A stretch of DNA of 25,929 nucleotides from the NCBI GenBank assembly GCA_026125835.1, contig JAHCKJ010000005.1, positions 1 to 25,929 on the forward strand, in the 5' to 3' direction. This document shows positions 14,330-21,672 of the stretch, one piece after another. Below the pieces are notes generated by a model. That model was not told where the DNA came from and searched no databases. It worked only from the letters and a program-made list of their open reading frames with translations. How positions within the stretch are numbered: the first letter of the stretch is position 1; every line of letters begins with the position of its first letter. The position numbers and the translations under genes are program-made. This DNA comes from Sphingopyxis sp. Lineage in GTDB: Bacteria; Pseudomonadota; Alphaproteobacteria; Sphingomonadales; Sphingomonadaceae.

Positions 14330-14826
14330 TGGCTGACGAACAGACCATGACCGATCTCAAGGACCTCGGCGGCGCCGTCGAAGGTGCCGCGACCCCGGCC
14401 GCTCCGGCCGCGCCGCTCCGCGAAAAGCAGGTCGACAAGCAGGGCCGCGCCTATGCGACCGGCCGCCGCAAGGACGCCGTCGCCCGCGTGTGGCTCAAGC
14501 CCGGCACCGGCAAGATCATCATCAACGGCCGCGACCAGGAAGTCTATTTCGCGCGTCCGACGCTGCGCCTCGTCATCAACCAGCCCTTCGGTCTGACCGA
14601 TCGCGTTGGCAGCTACGACATTGTCGCCACCGTCAAGGGCGGCGGCCTGTCGGGCCAGGCGGGCGCCGTGCTGCACGGCATCGCGCAGGCGCTGACCCGC
14701 TTCGAGCCGGCGCTGCGCAGCCCGGTCAAGGCGGCCGGCTTCCTGACCCGCGACAGCCGTGCGGTCGAGCGCAAGAAGTACGGCAAGGCGAAGGCCCGCC
14801 GCAGCTTCCAGTTCTCGAAGCGTTAA
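14329..14826 (+). CDS. rpsI: 30S ribosomal protein S9
   Basis: A 165-residue small-subunit protein. The first 35 residues, Ala/Pro-rich (GAATPAAPAAPLREKQ), extend beyond the roughly 130-residue E. coli S9 and are typical of alphaproteobacteria. The conserved core has YATGRRKDAVARVWLKPGTG, ARPTLRLVINQPF, TVKGGGLSGQAGAVLHGIAQ, ALTRFEPALR, and the C-terminal KKYGKAKARRSFQFSKR, whose basic tail reaches the P-site tRNA. It starts on the last base of the rplM stop codon. A strong intrinsic terminator follows at 14858-14888. Confidence 0.98.
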   Translation: MADEQTMTDLKDLGGAVEGAATPAAPAAPLREKQVDKQGRAYATGRRKDAVARVWLKPGTGKIIINGRDQEVYFARPTLRLVINQPFGLTDRVGSYDIVATVKGGGLSGQAGAVLHGIAQALTRFEPALRSPVKAAGFLTRDSRAVERKKYGKAKARRSFQFSKR

Positions 14827-14857
14827 GAGCTTTTTCCGCCGACGGGTGGAGAAAAGG

Positions 14858-14888
14858 AGGGCGGTCCGGCAACGGGCCGCCCTTTTTC
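14858..14888 (+). terminator. Intrinsic terminator of rplM-rpsI (copy 1 of an identical 31-base element)
   Basis: A GC stem of AGGGCGG-type arms (GGGCGGTCC against GGGCCGCCC) with a short loop is followed by TTTTTC. Exactly the same 31 bases recur at 18560-18590 after the autotransporter gene. Confidence 0.88.
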
Positions 14889-14915
14889 GTGCGCGCGGAC
14901 ACGTGGAGCATACAG

Positions 14916-14936
14916 TTAAATAACGGTAAATAGGCC
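14916..14936 (+). promoter_or_regulatory. AT-rich direct repeat upstream of the autotransporter
   Basis: TAAATA occurs twice exactly ten bases apart (14917-14922 and 14927-14932). The segment also reads TTAA-N7-TAAA (14916-14930), one mismatch from a CtrA full site. It is about 100 bases ahead of the autotransporter start and stands out as the only AT-rich part of the 202-base gap 14827-15028. One-turn spacing suggests a protein binding site; the identity is a guess. Confidence 0.3.
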
Positions 14937-15028
14937 ATTGTCTTTGGCGCTCCCGCCGCTAAGCTGTCGCCACGTGCCAAGTCCCCGACCCGGATGCGGC
15001 GCACCTCAAAAATGCTACGGGGGTAGTG

Positions 15029-18000
15029 ATGAAACTGACAACGGATTCGCGGCGCTTGCGTCGCGGAGGACTTCTCGCATCGGTGTGTCTTTTCGGCATG
15101 GCGCAGATGGCGCCGGCGATGGCGCAAAATTCCGGTCAATATGGTCCCGACGATGACGCGCGACCGACCGGGGCGGTCGAGACGGCGCAAAACGCAGGCT
15201 TTGTGCCGGGTACCGGAGAGGCTTTCATTGACCCGGGCGACGCGACCGATACGCCGCAGATCGTCATCAACAATAATTTCACACCCACCGACGTGCGCGA
15301 TCCCACCAACGTGACCGGCATCGGCCAGGTCGTGACCGACGCGGGGGGCGGTTCGGTAGGCCTTTGCACCGGCACGCTGATCAACCCGCGCACGATCCTG
15401 TTTGCCGCGCACTGCGTCAACACGCGCGCGGCGACGGCCTATGGTGCAGGTTCGGGCGGCGTCGGCATCGCCGTTGCCTTTGAAACCAACACCCGCGCCA
15501 ATGCGCCGGGCCAGACCGACGAGCTGGTGCGCTGGTTGCTGGGGGCGGCCGGTGGCGCCGGGCGGTTCCAGACCAACCAGGCACAGTCGCTCTACAACAT
15601 CAACCAGGTGTTCTGGAATCCCGCGTCGCGGGCGGCCGCCTCCTGCACATCGGCAACATCCTGTTTCCTGGAAGCGGACGTGGCGACCGCGGTGCTCGAC
15701 ACGCCGGCGGGCAATGTCCCGACCTGGGCGCTGCTCTTCTCGCCGCTGGCGACGCCGACCAGCATCAATCCGGCGACCGGCACGGGCTATCATGTGACGA
15801 TCGCGGGTTACGGCAACAACGGCGTCGGTTCGACCGGCATCGCGGGCAGCGATTTCCGCCGCCGTGTCGCCGAAAATATGCTGGGCGCGCTCGTGTCGCT
15901 CAATACGCGCAACACCTTCCTGTTCGGTACGCCCGGTTCGCCGTCGCGCCCGCAACAACTCTATTTCATCGATTTCGACGATCCCGCGCGCGGGACGGCG
16001 ACCGCCAATCCCCGCGATTTCAACGGCTTTCGCGACAACGCGCTGCCGCGCGAAGGCACCACCGGACCGGGCGACTCGGGCGGCCCGCTGATTCTCGACC
16101 AGACATTTTCCAAACCGGTCGTCATCGGGGTGCTGTCGGGTGGCTCGACCTTCTTCGCGGGCCAGCCGCAGGGCAGCTATGGCACCCAGGCGTTCTACCA
16201 GCCGCTGTTTCTCTATTGGGACTGGATCGTCGCCAACAACCCCTATCGCTACGTCACGGCGGTGGCCGGCAACCGCAACTGGGAAGACGGCACGGCGTGG
16301 ATCACCGAACTCGACCCGGCCTATCACATCATCGCGGGCGGCCAGCTGGTCAACGGCTTGCCGACCAATCTGGGCGGCACCAATTCGGGTAATGGTCCGC
16401 AATTCGGCGAAATGTGTTTCCAGTCGCCCAGCTCGTCACCCAATCCGCCGACCAACGAGTGCGTCAACATTGCGACCGGCGCAGTCCGCAACGGCGTTCC
16501 CAATACCGCGTCCGATTCGAGCAGCCCGCTGGTGGTCGATCTCGCCACCGGCGAAGGCATGGTTGCGACCGAAACGGCGATGGCCGACCCCGGCTATTCC
16601 GACACGCTGCGTCCGGCCCCGACGATCGCCAACGGGCTGCCCGGTGCGACCGGCTTCACCCCGAACAATGTCGACGGCGTCCGCGCCACCGGCGAGATGG
16701 GGCGGTATTACGACGTTACGCTGCGCAACACCGGCGCCATCACGCTGAACTCGGCAGTCACCGTCGACCGCTTCACGGTTGCGGGCGCAACGTCGCAGCT
16801 GAATGTGGCGAGCGGCGCGTCGCTGAACAGCCTGATTGAAGTTCGCCAGCTGACCGGCACCGTCAACACCAACGGGACGATCCAGACCGCCGGCGACTAT
16901 CTCCTGCTCTCCGGTCTGCTCACCGGACGCGGCACGGTCCGCACGCCGTTTCTGACCAGCGTGCTGGGCAGCATCGCACCCGGAACGATGACGACGACCG
17001 GTACGCTGACGATCGCTGGGAATCTGGTGCTCTCGTCGGGTAGCAATCTGTTCATCGACCTCGGATCGGGCGGCGCCTCCGACGTGCTCGCGGTGGTCGC
17101 CAACGGCAGTTCGACCGGCAACGCGACGCTGGGCGGAGCGGTGTCATTCTCGCCGGTGGCGGGATATCGGATCACCGCGGGCGATCGTTTCACCTTCCTG
17201 ACCGCTGCGGGCGGCGTGACCGGCACCTTTGGTTCGGCCAACGCGCTGTCGGCAATTTTGACGCCGCGGCTCACCTATGGTCCGAACAGCGTGTCGGTCG
17301 AAATCCAGGCGGGTCTTTATCGCAATGTCGTGGCCCCGACCGCCGTGCAGGGCGCCTATGCCCGGCTGCTTGACCAGTCGCGCGGCAATGCCGGGTTGGC
17401 GGGCGTCTATGGTCCGCTCGATCTCCAGAGTGCCGCGACGATCCGTGCGACGCTCGAAAACTGGGCGCCGCGCACCGAAACGCTGCGCGGCTCGCTCGCG
17501 ACGGTGGCGGCGGACAATATGTCGCGCTTCTATCGCGATCGTCTGCTCCACCTCGACGGGGGCGACATGGGCGGCACGCTGGCGATGATCGGGCGACCGA
17601 TGCAGCTGGCGCATCTCAACATGACCGCGGTCGGCGCGGCGACGATGCAGGTCCGGTCGGACAGCGATGCGGTCACGGTGCAGCACGGGCGCCTGCCCGA
17701 CGACACCAGCGCCTTCCTGGCGGGTGGCTATCTCGACGGCGACAGCCGTCCGATGGCCAGCGCGCTGCCGGGCGGTGGACGCGACAAGTTCGACGGCTTC
17801 TACCTCGCGGGCGGCATCGAAAAGTCGCTGGGCGACAACGGGGTCATCGGCTTCTCGCTCAGCTACACCGATGTCGACGGCACGACGCCGGTTGGGGGTC
17901 AAAAAGCCAGCGGCACCCTGTATCAAGGGACGCTGTATGGAAAAACCGGCCTCGGCGGCGGCATCGAACTGTCGACCCAGCTCAGCGCGGGTGCATTCGA

Positions 18001-18535
18001 CTCGCGGACCACGCGCATTGCCGATCTTGTCGGCACGCCGTTCACACTGACGGGCGACGATACGTCGCTGATCGTTGCCGGCGAGGTCAGCCTGGCGAAG
18101 AACTTCGATCTGGGGTCGGTCGAGTTCGGGCCACGCGTCGCGGCGCGGGCGAGCCATATCGGCTTTTCCGACATCAAGGAAAATGGCGGCGGACCGGCAC
18201 TGCGGCTCGACCGGTCGAGCTTCAACAGCGTCCAGGGGCGTGCCGGTCTGGCGCTGTCGGGCAAGCGCGGCAACAGCTTCCAGCCGCACCTTAGCGCCGA
18301 TTATGTGCACGAGTTCAAGGATGCGCCCGCGTCCTTCGGCGCGACCTTCGTCGGCGGCCCCGGACCCAATGCCATCTTTGGCCTCGCCGGAACCGACAAG
18401 GACTGGTTCGAAGTCGGCGGCGGGATCACGTTCAAGACGGGCAATGTCGATCTGTCGATCGGCGCCGACACGACGATCGGTCGCAAGGATGTTTCAAACC
18501 AGAGCTATCGCGGCTCGGTGACGTTCCACTTCTGA
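15029..18535 (+). CDS. Trypsin-like serine protease autotransporter (type Va secretion)
   Basis: A 1168-residue secreted protein; the start ATG at 15029 follows GGGGGT, and the adjacent in-frame GTG is less likely. A signal peptide with an extended basic N-region (RRLRRGG) ends near MAPAMA (31-32). Residues about 75-410 form an S1-type protease. The triad is His128 (LFAAHC), Asp217 (LEADVATAVLD) and Ser350 (GPGDSGGPL), and Cys113 sits opposite Cys129 as in trypsin's His-loop disulfide. A further pair, Cys206/Cys212, is nearby. A long passenger follows (about 420-830) with repeated Gly/Thr/Asn-rich beta-helix-like strands (NTGAITLNSAVTVDRFTVAG, NTNGTIQTAGDYLLLSGLLT). The last 290 residues or so are an autotransporter beta-barrel ending GSVTFHF, with a C-terminal Phe as usual for outer-membrane proteins. 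It should be displayed on or shed from the cell surface. Substrate unknown. Confidence 0.92.
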   Translation: MKLTTDSRRLRRGGLLASVCLFGMAQMAPAMAQNSGQYGPDDDARPTGAVETAQNAGFVPGTGEAFIDPGDATDTPQIVINNNFTPTDVRDPTNVTGIGQVVTDAGGGSVGLCTGTLINPRTILFAAHCVNTRAATAYGAGSGGVGIAVAFETNTRANAPGQTDELVRWLLGAAGGAGRFQTNQAQSLYNINQVFWNPASRAAASCTSATSCFLEADVATAVLDTPAGNVPTWALLFSPLATPTSINPATGTGYHVTIAGYGNNGVGSTGIAGSDFRRRVAENMLGALVSLNTRNTFLFGTPGSPSRPQQLYFIDFDDPARGTATANPRDFNGFRDNALPREGTTGPGDSGGPLILDQTFSKPVVIGVLSGGSTFFAGQPQGSYGTQAFYQPLFLYWDWIVANNPYRYVTAVAGNRNWEDGTAWITELDPAYHIIAGGQLVNGLPTNLGGTNSGNGPQFGEMCFQSPSSSPNPPTNECVNIATGAVRNGVPNTASDSSSPLVVDLATGEGMVATETAMADPGYSDTLRPAPTIANGLPGATGFTPNNVDGVRATGEMGRYYDVTLRNTGAITLNSAVTVDRFTVAGATSQLNVASGASLNSLIEVRQLTGTVNTNGTIQTAGDYLLLSGLLTGRGTVRTPFLTSVLGSIAPGTMTTTGTLTIAGNLVLSSGSNLFIDLGSGGASDVLAVVANGSSTGNATLGGAVSFSPVAGYRITAGDRFTFLTAAGGVTGTFGSANALSAILTPRLTYGPNSVSVEIQAGLYRNVVAPTAVQGAYARLLDQSRGNAGLAGVYGPLDLQSAATIRATLENWAPRTETLRGSLATVAADNMSRFYRDRLLHLDGGDMGGTLAMIGRPMQLAHLNMTAVGAATMQVRSDSDAVTVQHGRLPDDTSAFLAGGYLDGDSRPMASALPGGGRDKFDGFYLAGGIEKSLGDNGVIGFSLSYTDVDGTTPVGGQKASGTLYQGTLYGKTGLGGGIELSTQLSAGAFDSRTTRIADLVGTPFTLTGDDTSLIVAGEVSLAKNFDLGSVEFGPRVAARASHIGFSDIKENGGGPALRLDRSSFNSVQGRAGLALSGKRGNSFQPHLSADYVHEFKDAPASFGATFVGGPGPNAIFGLAGTDKDWFEVGGGITFKTGNVDLSIGADTTIGRKDVSNQSYRGSVTFHF

Positions 18536-18559
18536 TCGAGACCCCAAAAAAAGGGGGAA

Positions 18560-18590
18560 AGGGCGGTCCGGCAACGGGCCGCCCTTTTTC
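18560..18590 (+). terminator. Intrinsic terminator of the autotransporter gene (copy 2 of an identical 31-base element)
   Basis: The same GC hairpin and T tract as at 14858-14888, without a single difference over 31 bases. It lies 25 bases after the stop. Just before it a CCCC-A7-GGGG motif (18542-18556) could form an extra small hairpin. The remaining bases to 18642 show nothing. Confidence 0.88.
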
Positions 18591-18642
18591 ATGGCGATAT
18601 CGGAGTAGAGAGCGGTCGCAAGCTGCCATAAGGCACATGCCG

Positions 18643-19683
18643 CTACAACAGATCCAAACTCCCCAGCGCCAGCGCCTGCCGCGCCGGCCGCTCGGCCATC
18701 ACCGCAAACATTTCGTCGCCGCGGTCGGTGCGTTCGACGTTCATTGACGCAAACACGGCCATGAAATAGCCGCTGAGCGCCCCGACGCGATAATCGTCCC
18801 ACAGCGCGTCGGTGTCGGGGTCGATGCCCTGTGCCGCCAACGCGGCGATCCAATGATCGAACGCCGGGCGGTCGGCGGCGGCGCGCTCGAACGGGTCGGC
18901 GATGCTGGTGCCGACCAGATAGGCCAGATCGGTTGCACCGCTGCCGCGGCCCAATGTCTGCCAGTCGACCAGCCAGCAGGCTTCGCCGTCGGGGGCGAAA
19001 AGGATGTTGTCGATGCGCAGGTCGCCGTGGACGATCGTCCGCGCCGCGGGCTCGCGCGTCAGATAGGCGTCGAGCTTCGCCACAAAACCCGCGCCGACGT
19101 CGAGCAGTTCGGGCGCGAGGCGTGCGGCATAGCGCTCGCGAAATCCCTGGTACAGCTGCGGGAAAAGCGCCCGCACCAGATCGCCATTGTCGCGCGCCAG
19201 CCACGCGATCTCCGCCAGCCGCGGATCGTTCCACAAATGCGCGTGCAACCGCGCCGCCGCGTCGATGCACGGCGCGAGCCCGGCCAGACCAAGGCCCGCA
19301 AGCTGGTCGCCCTGCCGCGCCGGGGTCAGGTCGGACAGGATCAGTACGAAGTCGACGTCATCGTCGGCGATCTCGGAATAATAGCAGCGCGGCGCCGGAA
19401 CCCCGCTGGCAGCGGCAAGCTCGCGGTACCAGCTGACTTCCTTGACATAGGTGCCGGTCAGCTTGGCGATGTTGCGGCTGGCCTCGTCATGGCTCGGGCA
19501 TTTGGCGACCACGGAAGCCGGAGCATCGACGCCGCCGTCCCAGTCGAGGGTCAGGCGGTAACTGTCGCACATCTGGCCGGTGCCGATGCGAGCGGCCGTA
19601 AAGCCGCGCAATCGCCCCGGGTGCCCGAGAACGGCGCCGAGCCACTCCGCAGTCATCGCCCCGGGCGAGGTCGGAAAGCTCAT
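18643..19683 (-). CDS. Phosphotransferase of the APH/ecdysteroid-kinase-like fold
   Basis: A 346-residue cytoplasmic kinase-fold protein. The N-lobe has IGTGQMCDSYRLTLDWDGG (nucleotide-binding loop), the ATP-binding Lys61 in SVVAKCPS and a candidate Glu82 in YVKEVSWYREL. The C-lobe has the catalytic HGDLRIDNILF (His219, Asp221, Asn226), the metal-binding Asp240 in LVDWQTLGRGSG, and DLAYLVGTSI. This pattern matches the PF01636/EcKinase superfamily; in bacteria such proteins often sit near lipid- or steroid-related genes, and the substrate is usually unknown. The ATG at 19681-19683 overlaps the stop of the CrtC-like gene by ATGA, so both are cotranslated. A longer upstream frame is just a shadow of that gene. 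It is unlikely to be an aminoglycoside resistance gene given this context, but that cannot be excluded. Confidence 0.85.
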   Translation of the reverse strand: MSFPTSPGAMTAEWLGAVLGHPGRLRGFTAARIGTGQMCDSYRLTLDWDGGVDAPASVVAKCPSHDEASRNIAKLTGTYVKEVSWYRELAAASGVPAPRCYYSEIADDDVDFVLILSDLTPARQGDQLAGLGLAGLAPCIDAAARLHAHLWNDPRLAEIAWLARDNGDLVRALFPQLYQGFRERYAARLAPELLDVGAGFVAKLDAYLTREPAARTIVHGDLRIDNILFAPDGEACWLVDWQTLGRGSGATDLAYLVGTSIADPFERAAADRPAFDHWIAALAAQGIDPDTDALWDDYRVGALSGYFMAVFASMNVERTDRGDEMFAVMAERPARQALALGSLDLL

Positions 19684-20771
19684 GCGGCGGGGTCCATCAG
19701 CCCGGTGAGACCGCTCGGCGCGTGCGGCCCGACAAACAATTGTTCGAGCACCCCGATGCCGACGTCGCTGCGGTCGCCGTCGACCAGTTCGGCGGCGACC
19801 AGCGCCTGCACGTGCATGGCCAGCGGATTCGCCCAGCCCCGCTCCTCGGTGGCCAGCGCGTCGTGCGCGACCATCGGCTCGGGTCCGTGGTCGAACCCGT
19901 GCCCAAAAACGGGGTGCGTGTAGCCAAGCCCGCTCATCGCGAAGACGGGGCCGGTTGGCGACAGGGTCAGTTGCCTGTCGTCGTCCATCTGGACCGAAAG
20001 CCCCGCAATGCGCCGCGTTGCGGGCTGCCATGTAACGGCGAAGCGCGCGGCGTCGAAGTGTGTTTCGGTCCCTTTGTCCGTGACAATCACCGCGCGCCGG
20101 TTCCACGGCTGGCCCGCCGCATCATCATTGCTGTGAAAGAATAGCGAGCGGTCGGCAAAATTGCATGGCGTCCACAGCCAGAAGAACTGCGAAAAATTGC
20201 CTCCGGCGGGTGGCTGGGGTTCGCTCGCACCGACGGGGCGGATGCCCCAGCTTCGATCGCGCGTCCCTGACCAGCCGTCAGTCACCTCGATCCTCTGGCC
20301 GCCCACCGCCAGCCAGCCCGACCAGTGGCCGTTCTGGGTCATGCGCGTATAGTCCATGAACAGCCGGGTGCCGTTGCGGCGCGTAAAGCGCGGTTCAAGG
20401 ATCGGGACATGCCGGCGGTCAAAGCGCAGCTCGGCCGCAAGCAGCCCGTCGTTTGGCGCGATGCTTAGGGTCAACGTCTCAAGCGGCGCGTCGATAGATA
20501 TCGCAACGGGACCGACCGACAGGTCGAGCCGCTCGCCGCTCGATCGGCGGCTGGTATGCAGGATATGTTGAACGTCATCCACGATGACCGAGAAGCTGGC
20601 ATCGACAATGCCCAGTTGCGGATAAAATCCCATCGCCGCGGCAAAGAATACCGACCCGTCGGGCGCATATCCGTTGAAGAAATAGCGGTCGTAAAAATTG
20701 CGGTCGGTGCCGGCAAAGGCGATCGGCTCGGCGCTCTGGTGCAGCGGAAAATCGTCGCCCTTGGTCAGCAT
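19680..20771 (-). CDS. CrtC/AttH-like predicted beta-barrel (lipocalin-type) protein
   Basis: A 363-residue protein with no signal peptide and no membrane helix. It starts MLTKGDDFPLHQSAEPIAFA and continues as many short beta-type strands, rich in Trp and Phe. The stretch GWSGTRDRSWGIRP (166-179) is close to the DRSWG-type motif that I associate with the CrtC (hydroxyneurosporene) / AttH lipocalin-like superfamily, and FDRRHVPILEPRFTRRNGTR precedes it. Such proteins bind or modify hydrophobic compounds; the true activity here is open, since the similarity is only to a short motif. A GAGGA site (20778-20782) precedes the ATG, and an inverted repeat (20783-20812) lies immediately upstream of it. 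It is cotranslated with the phosphotransferase that follows, suggesting a two-step route acting on a lipophilic hydroxylated substrate. That last step is inference. Confidence 0.65.
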   Translation of the reverse strand: MLTKGDDFPLHQSAEPIAFAGTDRNFYDRYFFNGYAPDGSVFFAAAMGFYPQLGIVDASFSVIVDDVQHILHTSRRSSGERLDLSVGPVAISIDAPLETLTLSIAPNDGLLAAELRFDRRHVPILEPRFTRRNGTRLFMDYTRMTQNGHWSGWLAVGGQRIEVTDGWSGTRDRSWGIRPVGASEPQPPAGGNFSQFFWLWTPCNFADRSLFFHSNDDAAGQPWNRRAVIVTDKGTETHFDAARFAVTWQPATRRIAGLSVQMDDDRQLTLSPTGPVFAMSGLGYTHPVFGHGFDHGPEPMVAHDALATEERGWANPLAMHVQALVAAELVDGDRSDVGIGVLEQLFVGPHAPSGLTGLMDPAA

Positions 20772-20782
20772 CTTTTGTCCTC

Positions 20783-20812
20783 ATCCCGTTTTTTCTTGCA
20801 ACCTAACGGGAT
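20783..20812. promoter_or_regulatory. Perfect 8-base inverted repeat ahead of the CrtC-like gene
   Basis: ATCCCGTT (20783-20790) and AACGGGAT (20805-20812) are exact inverse copies separated by 14 bases. The left arm abuts the Shine-Dalgarno of the gene starting at 20771. There is no T tract on either strand, so it looks more like an operator (for example of a TetR-type regulator) or an RNA element masking the ribosome binding site than a terminator. Confidence 0.45.
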
Positions 20813-20823
20813 CGGACGCGGCG

Positions 20824-21672
20824 TCAATGCACCGGGGGATCGACCGGCGGCACCGCATGGATCGGCGCCACCGGCTCGCCGGGCTCGCGCGGCGGCAGCG
20901 CGTCGGGCGGAACGTCGGGAATCTGCATCTGCGGGGTCGGCACGTCGGCGATGCTGCGCACCCGCAGCGCGATCGTGCCGCTTGCAATCCGCAGTTCGTT
21001 GAAGCTCGGCGGGGTCGACCGGATACGCTGCGACAAGGTTCCCGCACCGATCATCCGCACCGGTCCGTTCGCGGTCCGGGCGACGAGGTCAAAGGCGTCG
21101 TGGACATGGCCGGTCAGCACCGCCGCGACGCCGCGCGACGCCAGCGTATCGAGCGCATGCTGGCCGCCGCGGGTCAGCGCGCGGCCCTTCGTTCCCGCCT
21201 CGACGAGCGGATGATGCGCGGTGACGATGACTTGCTTGCCCGGCGGCAGCGCGTCGATCGCGGCAATCGTCCTGGCCAGCGCACGGCGGGTCACCCATCC
21301 CTTTGACCAATCGAGCCGCCACTGCGCGCGCGCGGTGGTTTTCAGCGGAACGACCGCAACCCGGTCCAGATCGAGTTCGCGCTCGACGAGCCGCTCGATC
21401 CGCCGGATGCGGCGGTAGGGCCAGAAGAAGCGCGCGAAGGGATTGAAATAGGGCAGGTCGTGATTGCCGACCTCGACGGTGACCGGCACGTCGAGCCGTT
21501 CGATCCAGTCGCACGCCGCGGCAAATTCATGGCTGCGCGCGCGCATGGTCAGGTCGCCGGTGATCAGGACGGCATCGGGCTGCTCGCGGCGGACGCAGCC
21601 CTTGAACCAGTCGAGCGCGGCGTGGTCCTCCAGCCCGAAATGCAGGTCGCTGATATGGAACAACCGCGTCAT
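20824..21672 (-). CDS. Calcineurin-like metallophosphoesterase
   Basis: A 282-residue cytoplasmic enzyme of the class III cyclase/cpdA-like metallophosphoesterase superfamily. All five metal motifs are present in order: SDLHFG (Asp9, His11), TGDLT (Asp40), GNHD (Asn70, His71), HHP (His153-154) and GHVH (His189, His191). The di-metal centre would hydrolyse a phosphomono- or diester. The last 40 residues or so are unusual, Pro-rich and repetitive (PPDALPPREPGEPVAPIH), and are probably disordered. Its ATG overlaps the stop of the lipid-kinase-like gene upstream by four bases. That pairing suggests that one enzyme adds and the other removes a phosphate on related molecules. Alternatives include a cyclic-nucleotide phosphodiesterase (CpdA); the substrate cannot be read from the sequence. 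Confidence 0.9.
   Translation of the reverse strand: MTRLFHISDLHFGLEDHAALDWFKGCVRREQPDAVLITGDLTMRARSHEFAAACDWIERLDVPVTVEVGNHDLPYFNPFARFFWPYRRIRRIERLVERELDLDRVAVVPLKTTARAQWRLDWSKGWVTRRALARTIAAIDALPPGKQVIVTAHHPLVEAGTKGRALTRGGQHALDTLASRGVAAVLTGHVHDAFDLVARTANGPVRMIGAGTLSQRIRSTPPSFNELRIASGTIALRVRSIADVPTPQMQIPDVPPDALPPREPGEPVAPIHAVPPVDPPVH

Noticed and set aside
14726..16402. A 558-codon minus-strand frame opposite rpsI and the autotransporter start
   Set aside because: It spans a strong terminator and the protease triad region of a clear plus-strand gene, and contains no motif.
17144..18310. A 388-codon minus-strand frame opposite the autotransporter barrel
   Set aside because: The barrel's plus-strand frame is coherent to its C-terminal Phe. 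The antisense product is Arg/Asp-rich noise.
18643..19683. Aminoglycoside resistance gene
   Set aside because: The HGD-N-D kinase pattern is shared by a very large superfamily. Coupling to a CrtC-like gene and the absence of mobile elements argue for a metabolic role.
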